Assembly (NCBI GenBank): GCA_030424705.1
Contig: JAUHWJ010000141.1
Coordinates: 1 to 5,985 of the forward strand
Source of the DNA: Alphaproteobacteria bacterium
GTDB taxonomy: Bacteria; Pseudomonadota; Alphaproteobacteria; Rhodobacterales; Rhodobacteraceae
Length of the DNA stretch: 5,985 nucleotides
Direction: 5' to 3'
This document shows positions 1 through 5,663 of this stretch, piece after piece; position 1 is the stretch's first letter; the number at the start of each line of letters is the position of its first letter. The position numbers and the translations under genes were made by a program. The notes under the pieces were generated by a model. It was not told where the DNA came from. It saw only the letters and a list, made by a program, of their open reading frames with translations, and made no database searches.

Positions 1-1
1 G

Positions 2-733
2 CAGATCGCGATTCTGGAGGATGGCGGCAAGGTGGAGCAGGAGACCCGGCTCTACGACCCGTCGAAGGGCGAGACGCGCTCGATGCGCTCCAAGGAGGAG
101 GCGCACGATTATCGCTATTTCCCCGATCCGGACCTCCTGCCTCTCGAATTCAGCCAGGACTTCGTGGACGGGATCGCCGCCAGCCTGCCGGAGCTGCCGG
201 ACCAGAAGAAGGCCCGCTTCGTGCGCGATTACGGCGTGACGGAGTACGACGCCGGAGTTCTGACCGCCGAGGTCGAGAGCGCTGACTTCTTCGAGGCGGT
301 AGCCTCCGGGCGGGACGGGAAGACGGCGGCGAACTGGGTGATCAACGAGCTTTTCGGCCGGCTGAACAAGGAGGGGCTCGCCGTCTCCGCCAGCCCCGTC
401 TCCGCTGCGCAGCTCGGCGGGGTGATCGACCTCATCGCGAGCGGGGAGATTTCCGGCAAGATCGCGAAGGACCTGTTCGAAATCCTCTGGGCGGAGGGCG
501 GTATCCCGGCGGAGATCGTCGAGGCGCGGGGGATGCGGCAGGTCACCGATACCGGCGCCATCGAGGCGGCGGTGGACGAAGTGATCGCCGCCAACCCGGA
601 GAAGGCGGCGCAGGCGCGGGAAAAGCCCTCCATGGCCGGCTGGTTCGTCGGCCAGGTGATGAAGGCGACCGGCGGAAAGGCCAACCCGCAGGCCGCGGGC
701 GAGCTTGTGAAGCGGAAGCTCGGGATCGAGTGA
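2..733 (+). CDS. gatB: Asp-tRNA(Asn)/Glu-tRNA(Gln) amidotransferase subunit B, C-terminal half (5' end outside window)
   Basis: GatB is the subunit of the cytoplasmic GatCAB complex that binds and activates mischarged Glu-tRNA(Gln) or Asp-tRNA(Asn); GatA supplies ammonia from glutamine. The open frame runs in from the left edge (first complete codon at base 2), so no start is visible; the GTG at base 32 is internal. About 243 residues are present, roughly half of a usual GatB of about 480-500. The first visible residues carry the family block [20 protein letters not shown] followed by [17 protein letters not shown]. The last 150 or so residues form the helical YqeY-like tRNA-binding domain, with [42 protein letters not shown], and near the end [18 protein letters not shown] and a final VKRKLG. 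The TGA stop lies 12 nt from the stop of the convergent ppiD-like gene, inside a shared inverted repeat. The reading frame looks intact. Family assignment is very secure. Confidence 0.97.
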   Translation, partial: QIAILEDGGKVEQETRLYDPSKGETRSMRSKEEAHDYRYFPDPDLLPLEFSQDFVDGIAASLPELPDQKKARFVRDYGVTEYDAGVLTAEVESADFFEAVASGRDGKTAANWVINELFGRLNKEGLAVSASPVSAAQLGGVIDLIASGEISGKIAKDLFEILWAEGGIPAEIVEARGMRQVTDTGAIEAAVDEVIAANPEKAAQAREKPSMAGWFVGQVMKATGGKANPQAAGELVKRKLGIE

Positions 734-748
734 GGCCGGTCGGCCTCA
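731..748. terminator. Shared inverted repeat spanning the stop codons of two convergent genes; possible bidirectional terminator
   Basis: The bases read TGAGGCCG-GT-CGGCCTCA, a perfect 8-bp inverted repeat around a 2-nt centre. The left arm begins with the gatB TGA and the right arm ends with the complement of the ppiD-like TGA. A transcript from either direction could fold it, with a realistic stem of 6-7 bp once a loop opens. No T-tract follows on either strand, so it is not a textbook intrinsic terminator. Its placement between convergent genes and its symmetry make a transcript-end role reasonable, but that is inference. Confidence 0.5.
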
Positions 749-2632
749 GCCGCCCGGCATCGAGGTCATCACCGCATCGATCACAGCATCGTTGACGGTG
801 ACGCCAAGCTCCGCCTGCTTGGCGGCGATAAAGAGCGTCAGCGCGTCGGATGCCGCCATCTGGTTCATCTGCCGCTCCAGCGACTGGCGAAGCGCGGCGT
901 TGGCCTCGCTCGCCTCGCCGGGGGCTATGGAGACGAGCGCGGCGACGATGACGGCGGGCTCCTCAGTCTCGGCCGGCGCGAAGGCCGCGCCGCCCTCCTC
1001 CGCCCGGAAGATCGTCTCGACCAAGGCGGGCGGGAGTGAGGCCCAGCCCTGCACGCGGGTTTTCGGCCCTTCGGTCTCCGGTTCGAGGCCCAGCTCGGCG
1101 GCGATGTCCGCGAGTTGCTCCCCGCCCTCGATGCGGGCGACGAGCGCCTCGGCTTTCGCCTCCAGCGCCTCCACGGTGCGGGCGGCGCGCCAGTCCGCCT
1201 CGACCTCGGCGCGGACTTCGTCCAGCGGGCGGAGCGCCGCTTCCTTCACCGCCTCCACCCGGAGCACGAAATATTCGCCGGCGGCGGTCTCCACGAAGTC
1301 CCGCTCCTCGCCCTCCTCGGCGGCGAAAAGCTCGGCGAGGAAGGCGCGGTCGGCGGCGAAGCCCGTCGCGCCCGTTCCATCGGCCGCAACGCCCGTCACG
1401 CTGCCGAGGGGGAGCGAGAGTTCGGCGGCGATCTCCTCCAGCGTCGCGCCGGCGGCGCGCCTGTCCTCGATCTCCCCGGCGAGTTCGGGCGCCCGGTCTA
1501 TCGCATGGTCGCGGCGGAGCGTTGCGGCCAGCATCTCCCGCGCCTCGTCGAAGGCGGTCGTCTCGGCCGGAACGATCTCCGCCACCTCGACAAGGGCATG
1601 GCCGAAGCCGGTGTCCACCGGGCCGGCGACGCCCGGCGCGGCGAGCGCGAAGGCCGCCTCGCCGGTCGCCGCCGCTACTTCGTCCTTCGTCACGAATCCG
1701 AGATCGACATCGGCCCGCGTTTCCCGCCGTTCGGCGAGCAGGTCCTCGAAGCTCGCGCCGCCCTCGACCTTCGCGAGCGCGGCCTCCGCGGCGGCGCGGT
1801 CGTCATAGACGATCTGGAACAAGCGCCGCCGCTCCGGCCGGTCGAATTCGGCCTTCCGAGCCTCGTACATCGAGCGAAGCTCGGCCTCGTCGGGCTCAAA
1901 GCCGGCTCCGGCCGCCTCGAGCGAGACATGGAGGAACACTGCGTCGCGCGTCTCGGGCGCGGTGTAGCGCTCCGCATTCGCCTCGTGATGGGCGGCGAGC
2001 GCCGCCTCGTCAGGGGCGGCGATCTCTCCCGCCTGATCCGCGCCGAGGGTGACGAAGGCGACGCGGCGCTGTTCGGTCTGATGGCGATAGAGCGCGTCCA
2101 CCAGCGGCGCGGGAGCGGCGGCCCCGTCCGTCAGCGCGCGCACGAACTGGTCGCGCGCCAGCGCGCGGCGCGTCAGCGCCTCGTACGCCTCCACCGAATA
2201 GCCGTTCTGGGCGAGGAGATAGCGGTATTGCGCCTGGTCGAACCCGCCCGAGGCGCTCAGGAAAGACGGATCGGCGAGGATCGCGTCGCGCACCGCCTCG
2301 TCCGGCGCCGAGACGCGGAGGTCGGCCACCGCCTCGTCCAGCGTCGCCTCCTGCGCCAGCCCGGCGAGAACGCGCTGCGGGATGCCGAGAGCCTGCGTCA
2401 TTTCCCGGTCAAGCGGCTGGCCGAAACGCTGCGCCATTGTCCGCGTCTCGCGCTCCAGCGCACTGGCGAAGCGCTCGGCCGGGATCTTCCGCTCCCCCAC
2501 CGTTGCGACAGAGGAGGAGAGCCCGCCGGAGAAGACGTCGCCAATGCCCCATACGGCGAAAGAGACGACGAGAAGCGCGAAGAGCGCCTTCGCGACCCAG
2601 GTTTTCACGCCGCGTCTGAGCAGGTCGAGCAT
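746..2632 (-). CDS. ppiD: PpiD-like membrane-anchored periplasmic chaperone (SurA-N / parvulin-type peptidyl-prolyl isomerase)
   Basis: A 628-residue protein, the usual size for PpiD. Residues 1-10 are short and basic, residues 12-34 form one hydrophobic segment (around ALFALLVVSFAVWGIGDVF) that should anchor it in the inner membrane, and the rest should be periplasmic. Residues about 40-200 match the helical SurA-N-like chaperone region. Residues about 266-355 are a parvulin-type domain with the ending AAFAL.APGVAGPVDTGFGHALVEV. The first parvulin histidine (usual H-I-L-V) appears replaced by Q273 in LFQIV, while a later His remains at 345, so isomerase activity is doubtful; E. coli PpiD is likewise mainly a chaperone. 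Two further degenerate parvulin-like stretches may follow (about 385-461 and 497-569). PpiD family members help fold exported proteins near the Sec translocon. The start is supported by AAGGA seven to eight nt upstream of ATG. The gene is divergent from the unknown gene at 2813. Confidence 0.9.
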   Translation of the reverse strand: MLDLLRRGVKTWVAKALFALLVVSFAVWGIGDVFSGGLSSSVATVGERKIPAERFASALERETRTMAQRFGQPLDREMTQALGIPQRVLAGLAQEATLDEAVADLRVSAPDEAVRDAILADPSFLSASGGFDQAQYRYLLAQNGYSVEAYEALTRRALARDQFVRALTDGAAAPAPLVDALYRHQTEQRRVAFVTLGADQAGEIAAPDEAALAAHHEANAERYTAPETRDAVFLHVSLEAAGAGFEPDEAELRSMYEARKAEFDRPERRRLFQIVYDDRAAAEAALAKVEGGASFEDLLAERRETRADVDLGFVTKDEVAAATGEAAFALAAPGVAGPVDTGFGHALVEVAEIVPAETTAFDEAREMLAATLRRDHAIDRAPELAGEIEDRRAAGATLEEIAAELSLPLGSVTGVAADGTGATGFAADRAFLAELFAAEEGEERDFVETAAGEYFVLRVEAVKEAALRPLDEVRAEVEADWRAARTVEALEAKAEALVARIEGGEQLADIAAELGLEPETEGPKTRVQGWASLPPALVETIFRAEEGGAAFAPAETEEPAVIVAALVSIAPGEASEANAALRQSLERQMNQMAASDALTLFIAAKQAELGVTVNDAVIDAVMTSMPGG

Positions 2633-2673
2633 CGAGCGATCCTTGTTTCCGTCCGTCGGTCTTCGGGTCGCGG

Positions 2674-2703
2674 ACCATATGCGGCGCCGGGGCGGCGACG
2701 CAA
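2674..2703 (-). promoter_or_regulatory. Candidate sigma-70-type promoter for the ppiD-like gene
   Basis: On the minus strand TTGCGT (2703-2698) is followed after 18 nt by TATGGT (2679-2674). This keeps the TTG of the -35 and four of six -10 bases. Predicted transcription would start near 2667, giving a leader of about 35 nt before the ATG at 2632, which contains the AAGGA ribosome site. Read by eye only. Confidence 0.35.
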
Positions 2704-2750
2704 GTGCGCGCCGGGCGGGGGGGGGCGCGGCGGCGCGCCGCGCGCCTGCG

Positions 2751-2790
2751 ACAATTTACCTAAAATTAATCTCGATAGCCTATGAACATG
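2751..2790 (+). promoter_or_regulatory. AT-rich island, probable promoter region of the unknown gene at 2813
   Basis: About 35 bases (ACAATTTACC TAAAATTAAT and on to TATGAAC) are far richer in A+T than anything nearby, the usual look of a promoter in GC-rich DNA. TATGAA at 2781 matches four of six -10 bases, and TTTACC at 2755 resembles a -35, but the 20-nt spacing is long, so the exact boxes are uncertain. A start near 2793 would leave about 20 nt before the ATG. The same stretch could also contribute to ppiD regulation on the other strand or bind a regulator. Confidence 0.35.
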
Positions 2791-2812
2791 CGAGGCACAG
2801 GGGTGGAAACCG

Positions 2813-3469
2813 ATGGCTCACGAAGGTTCTGGATCGGCGGCGCCCGAAGCGCTCGTCGTGACGATGAAAGCGGAGCCCGACGGGGCCCTGATGCTTCGCT
2901 CGGTCGAACTCGTCGCCCGGCGGTCACGCGTCCGGTTTTCGTTTCCCGGGGAGGCCGACATCGCCTCCGCCCTCTCCGGCCCCGCCAGCGCGGAGATGGC
3001 GAGCCTTGCCCGCAGGGCGCTGGAGCGGCCAGGGATGCTGGCGATGCCCGATCATGTGGCGCGGCTCGGCGGGCTCGTCCTTTCCGATTGTTCGGTGATC
3101 GTCGCCGGCGCGGTGGACGGGGGCGAGCAGATCATGGTCCGGTTCAACCGGCATCGCGGCGCGCTCCTGACCTTTTTCGCCGAAGGCTCGCATGCGCGTC
3201 GCGCCCTTGCGGGCGACCCGGAATCGCTGATGACCGAGGCGCTGGAAAAGGCCTACATGCCGCTCTTCGACTTCGCCCAGCATGTCGAATTGCTGTTGGA
3301 GCGCGGCGAACTCACGGCGGGGACGCCGCCCGTCGACGCGCTGATCTCCATCAACCGGCGCATTCAGGCGTTACAGGTCTATCGGGCGCTGATGCGCGAC
3401 GTCGTCGCGGACGGCGCGCCGGCGCTGCCGCCGCCTCCGCCGCCGTTGCGGCTCGCCTCATCTCGCTAG
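2813..3469 (+). CDS. Unrecognised 218-residue protein
   Basis: I do not recognise this protein. The start ATG has a good ribosome site (GGGGTGGA about six nt upstream) and lies just after an AT-rich promoter-like island. There is no signal peptide or membrane segment, so it is probably cytoplasmic. Residues about 12-48 (LVVTMKAEPDGALMLRSVEL, then RSRVRFSFPG) and 88-122 (GLVLSDCSVIVAGAVDGGEQ, then IMVRFNRHRGALLTFFAEG) look like beta-rich segments. Residues about 125-200 look helical, including AYMPLFDFAQHVELLLERGE and INRRIQALQVYRALMRDV. The tail has six consecutive prolines (residues 206-211) and a short basic end. A longer overlapping frame from 2782 reads as Arg/Ala-rich low-complexity sequence, so this frame was preferred. 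The gene stands alone: divergent from ppiD and convergent with the aminotransferase 31 nt away. No catalytic motif is evident and no function is proposed. Confidence 0.8.
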   Translation: MAHEGSGSAAPEALVVTMKAEPDGALMLRSVELVARRSRVRFSFPGEADIASALSGPASAEMASLARRALERPGMLAMPDHVARLGGLVLSDCSVIVAGAVDGGEQIMVRFNRHRGALLTFFAEGSHARRALAGDPESLMTEALEKAYMPLFDFAQHVELLLERGELTAGTPPVDALISINRRIQALQVYRALMRDVVADGAPALPPPPPPLRLASSR

Positions 3470-3500
3470 GCGCAGCCTTACCGCCGCTGCCGCTGCCGGC

Positions 3501-4685
3501 TCAGGCTACGCCGGGCGCCATCGCCCGGATCGCCGCCTCCACCCCGCCCGGCGCGAAGGGCGCCCCGATATGGGTCAGCGCCAGCTCCACCGCTCCGAGC
3601 GCGCCGAGGACCATCGGCGCGTTCACATGGCCCATATGGCCGATGCGGAAGGCGCCCGTCTCCGAGATTCCGAGGCCGATGCCGAGCGTGACGTTGAGGT
3701 TGGTCTCAGCCACCGTCCGAAGCCGCTTCGCGTCGATGGAGCCCGTCAGCACCGTCGTCACAGCGTCGGAGCGCTCCGCCGCCTCGGTCATGTTCAGCTC
3801 CAGCGGGCTCCCCTCGCCCCAGCGGAGCACGGCGGCGCGGACCCCGGCGGCGAGCGCGGCGTGGCGGGCCCAGACGGCCTCCAGCCCTTCCTCAAGGATC
3901 ATGTCGAGCGCGGCGCGGAGCGCATAAAGATGCTGAACGGGCGCCGTGCCGTGGAAGAGCTGGTAGAAGAATTCGGGCTCCGCCCGCTTCTCCCACGCCC
4001 AATGAGAGCGGCCGCGGGTGAGCGTGGGCGTCTTCGCCCAGGCCTTCTCCCCGGCCCAGACGAAGCCGAGGCCCGGCGGCGTCATCAGGCCCTTCTGCGA
4101 GCCCGCGATCGTCACGTCCGCGCCCCATGCGTCCATCTCGTAGGGGACGCAGCCGAGCGAGGCCATGCAATCGACCAGGAAGAGGGCGGGGTGGCCCGCC
4201 GCGTCGATGGCGCGGCGGATCGCGGCGATGTCGTTCCAGCAGCCCGTCGCAGTGTCGATCTGGACGACGAGGATCGCCTTGATTTCATGGTTCCGGTCGG
4301 CCCGCAGCCGCGCCTCCACCGCATCCGGATCCACCGCGCGTCGGGGGCGGGCGTTCAGCACCTCGACCTTGACGCCGAGCGCAGAGGCCATTTCCCCCCA
4401 GGTGACGGCGAAGCGCCCGGATTCGAGCACCAGCGCCGTCTCGCCCGGATCTAGCGTGTTGACCAGCGCTGCCTCCCAGGCCGCGTGGCCGTTGCCGATA
4501 TAGATCATCGGCCGCCCCGCCGTGCGCGCGACCTTCGCGAGGTCCGGCAGCATGGCGAAGGTCATCTCGACGAGCTTGCCTTCGTAGATGTTCGCGCCCG
4601 GCCGGTGCATCGCCCGCAGCACCTCGTCCGGCATAACCGACGGGCCCGGAATGGCGAGAAAATGGCGGCCGTTTGCGAGGGGCAT
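3501..4685 (-). CDS. Class-V PLP-dependent aminotransferase, serine/alanine/aspartate-glyoxylate type
   Basis: A 394-residue cytosolic fold-type I transaminase of normal family length. The N-terminus HFLAIPGPSVMPDEVLRAM is the typical opening of serine-, alanine- and aspartate-glyoxylate aminotransferases. IGNGHAAWEAAL (63-74) is the glycine-rich cofactor phosphate region, VDCMASLG (171-178) holds the Asp that pairs with the PLP ring nitrogen (D172), and GSQKGLMTPPGLGF (195-208) contains the Schiff-base lysine K198. FRIGHMG (346-352) supplies the substrate-carboxylate Arg R347. All key residues are present, so it should be active. Glyoxylate as amino acceptor is likely from the family; the donor (serine, alanine, aspartate or other) cannot be read from the sequence. 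No serine-cycle, beta-hydroxyaspartate-cycle or photorespiratory genes adjoin it. The start has CGGAG six nt upstream of ATG. A weak -10-like GATAAA lies at 4724-4719, so it may have its own promoter in the 105-nt gap after zapA. Confidence 0.92.
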   Translation of the reverse strand: MPLANGRHFLAIPGPSVMPDEVLRAMHRPGANIYEGKLVEMTFAMLPDLAKVARTAGRPMIYIGNGHAAWEAALVNTLDPGETALVLESGRFAVTWGEMASALGVKVEVLNARPRRAVDPDAVEARLRADRNHEIKAILVVQIDTATGCWNDIAAIRRAIDAAGHPALFLVDCMASLGCVPYEMDAWGADVTIAGSQKGLMTPPGLGFVWAGEKAWAKTPTLTRGRSHWAWEKRAEPEFFYQLFHGTAPVQHLYALRAALDMILEEGLEAVWARHAALAAGVRAAVLRWGEGSPLELNMTEAAERSDAVTTVLTGSIDAKRLRTVAETNLNVTLGIGLGISETGAFRIGHMGHVNAPMVLGALGAVELALTHIGAPFAPGGVEAAIRAMAPGVA

Positions 4686-4764
4686 GGGAGGCTCCGGAGG
4701 GGGTGTCGTCTCTTCCGCTTTATCACGGCGCGCGGACAGGGGAAGCGCGGATTGCCGATGGCTC

Positions 4765-4783
4765 CCGTCACGAAACGTGATGG
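4765..4783. repeat. Small palindrome TCACG-AAA-CGTGA between zapA and the aminotransferase gene
   Basis: A perfect 5-bp inverted repeat with a 3-nt centre (4768-4780), flanked by CC and GG that can extend the stem past one imperfect pair. It begins 8-11 nt beyond the zapA stop and lies 80-100 nt before the aminotransferase start. It could be a weak transcript-end hairpin for zapA (no T-tract follows) or a regulator binding site in the aminotransferase promoter region. The sequence does not decide between them. Confidence 0.3.
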
Positions 4784-4790
4784 ACGCCGC

Positions 4791-5225
4791 CTATTCCTCG
4801 CCGTTCTCCCGCCGCGCGCGGCGCAGGGCGCGACGCTCCGCGCGGCTCAGCCCGTCTCCCTGATCTTCCGGCCCGTCTTCCTCCGCGTCGTCGCCCTCGC
4901 GGAGCGCGTCGAGCCGGCGGGCGGCTTCCTCCATCGCGACGGCCGCGCGCTCGGCCTCCTCGGCGGCGAAGAGATCCGGGGCGGGGGGCGGGGGAGGGGG
5001 CGCGGGCTTCGCGAGCGCCGCCTCCGCCTCGTCGAGCTTGTCGGCGAGCATCAGCGCCGCCATGAGGAGAAGGCGCGGCTCGCTCGGCGCGGCGCCGCCG
5101 CCCGCGATGAGCGCCGCGGCTTCTGCATCGATCCGGCGGGCGAGGGCGGCGACACGCGGCTCCTGCCCGTCCTCGCAGTGGACGGGATAGGTCCTGCCGC
5201 CGACGCGGACCGAAACTTCAGCCAT
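4791..5225 (-). CDS. zapA: Cell division protein ZapA with extended Pro-rich, charged C-terminus
   Basis: ZapA is a small cytoplasmic protein that binds FtsZ and bundles its filaments at the division site. Residues 1-70 carry the family pattern: beta strands VSVRVGGRTYPVHCEDGQE, then RVAALARRIDAEAAAL, then LLLMAALMLADKLDEAEAAL, the start of the dimerising coiled coil. The rest is unusual in character: KPAPPPPPPAPDLF (73-86), a second Ala/Glu-rich helix (87-110), an acidic stretch (111-124) and a basic tail SRAERRALRRARRENGEE. At 144 residues it is longer than E. coli ZapA (about 109). I chose the ATG at 5225 because the conserved protein starts there; the frame extends to an ATG at 5273, but those 16 residues lie within the upstream gene and look spurious. 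The start overlaps the upstream stop as ATGGCTGA, with GGCGGGG upstream as a poor ribosome site, which suggests translational coupling to the zauP-like gene. Confidence 0.92.
   Translation of the reverse strand: MAEVSVRVGGRTYPVHCEDGQEPRVAALARRIDAEAAALIAGGGAAPSEPRLLLMAALMLADKLDEAEAALAKPAPPPPPPAPDLFAAEEAERAAVAMEEAARRLDALREGDDAEEDGPEDQGDGLSRAERRALRRARRENGEE
4978..5000 (+). other. G-quadruplex motif in the non-coding (plus) strand of zapA
   Basis: Four G-runs of 4, 6, 5 and 5 bases are separated by single bases (C, C, A), a pattern with the shortest possible loops that should fold very stably. It lies on the plus strand, the template for the minus-strand zapA gene, so the mRNA carries the C-rich complement, which encodes the PAPPPPPPAP linker. 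The motif may simply follow from GC-rich proline codons (CCC). Confidence 0.6.
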
Positions 5226-5565
5226 GCGCCGCGACCCCGCCCATCGTCCGCAATTCGATGATGGCCGCGTCAAGCGCCTGCGCGGCCTCCTCCTTCAGCT
5301 TCTCGTCCTCGGCCAGCGCCTCCCGCAGCCGCGCGGCCTCTGACTCGGCCGCTTCGGCGCGGGCGAGTGCGGCCTTCAGGGCGCCCTCGTCCGCCTTGCC
5401 CCGCGCCTCGACTTCGAGCGCGGCGATCCGCGCCTCCGCATGGGCTGCGCGGCGCTCCGCCTCCGCCGCCGCTGCGCCCGCCGCCGCCCGCTCTGCGCGC
5501 AAGGCGGCTTCGAGCGCGCTCACGGCGGCCCGGAGCCGCCCGACCGCTGTCGCCAGATTGCTCAT
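5218..5565 (-). CDS. zauP: Coiled-coil protein immediately upstream of zapA, ZauP-like
   Basis: A 115-residue, Ala/Glu/Arg-rich protein without signal peptide or membrane segment, almost entirely helical with heptad-like spacing from about residue 5 to 107 (LATAVGRLRAAVSALEAALR onward), ending in QALDAAIIELRTMGGVAAHG. In Caulobacter the gene upstream of zapA encodes ZauP, a coiled-coil partner that works with ZapA to focus the Z-ring; position, size and composition match that role. Related alphaproteobacterial proteins are also catalogued as coiled-coil proteins of unknown function (DUF4164-like), so the function is inferred from context. I chose the ATG at 5565, which has AGAGGGAC about six nt upstream; the frame stays open to 5730, but that extension is Arg/Gly/Pro-rich and overlaps the fkbM end. 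The stop overlaps the zapA start by 8 nt. A 98-nt gap to the upstream gene leaves room for a promoter. Confidence 0.78.
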   Translation of the reverse strand: MSNLATAVGRLRAAVSALEAALRAERAAAGAAAAEAERRAAHAEARIAALEVEARGKADEGALKAALARAEAAESEAARLREALAEDEKLKEEAAQALDAAIIELRTMGGVAAHG

Positions 5566-5592
5566 CCCTGTCCCTCTCTCAACGGTCTGATC

Positions 5593-5617
5593 GGCGCGCC
5601 GAATCGACCCGCGCGCC
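5593..5617. repeat. GC-rich inverted repeat between the fkbM-like and zauP-like genes
   Basis: GGCGCGC (5593-5599) and GCGCGCC (5611-5617) form a perfect 7-bp stem with an 11-nt loop that contains a GAATC site (5601-5605). It could end the fkbM-like transcript or sit in the zauP leader. No T-tract follows on the minus strand. In DNA this GC-rich such a stem can arise by chance. Confidence 0.25.
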
Positions 5618-5663
5618 CCTGCCGCGCCGCAACTATCGCCGCGGGGGCGCGGGGGGGCAACGA

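Noticed and set aside
792..2052. Two further 338-codon plus-strand frames over ppiD
   Set aside because: Low-complexity Ser/Ala-rich and Arg/Pro-rich translations typical of shadow frames.
1115..2785. 556-codon open frame on the plus strand antisense to the ppiD-like gene
   Set aside because: In GC-rich DNA the strand opposite a real gene is often free of stops. The product is Arg/Gly/Ala-rich with no recognisable domain, while the minus-strand frame is a clear PpiD family protein.
3470..3500. Terminator hairpin between the unknown gene and the aminotransferase
   Set aside because: Only a short AGCCT/AGGCT pairing with a long loop and no T-tract was found; not convincing.
2782..3927. 381-codon plus-strand frame overlapping the unknown gene and running into the aminotransferase
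   Set aside because: Arg/Gly-rich, then Ser/Ala-rich low-complexity translation; it crosses the 3' end of one coding region and the antisense of another, and the frame at 2813 has the better ribosome site and protein character.
3570..4454. 294-codon plus-strand frame antisense to the aminotransferase
   Set aside because: Arg/His/Asp-rich shadow of a well-conserved enzyme gene; no domain seen.
4686..4790. 6S RNA (ssrS) after zapA
   Set aside because: The spacer is only 105 nt and shows no long imperfect hairpin with a central bubble.
5226..5273. N-terminal extension of ZapA from the ATG at 5273
   Set aside because: The extra 16 residues lie within the zauP-like coding region and do not fit the ZapA family start; the ATG at 5225 gives the canonical beginning.
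5641..5658. G5 and G7 runs before the zauP leader as a G-quadruplex or phase-variable tract
   Set aside because: Only two substantial runs are close together, so a quadruplex is not well supported, and the tract is short; likely ordinary GC-rich intergenic sequence.
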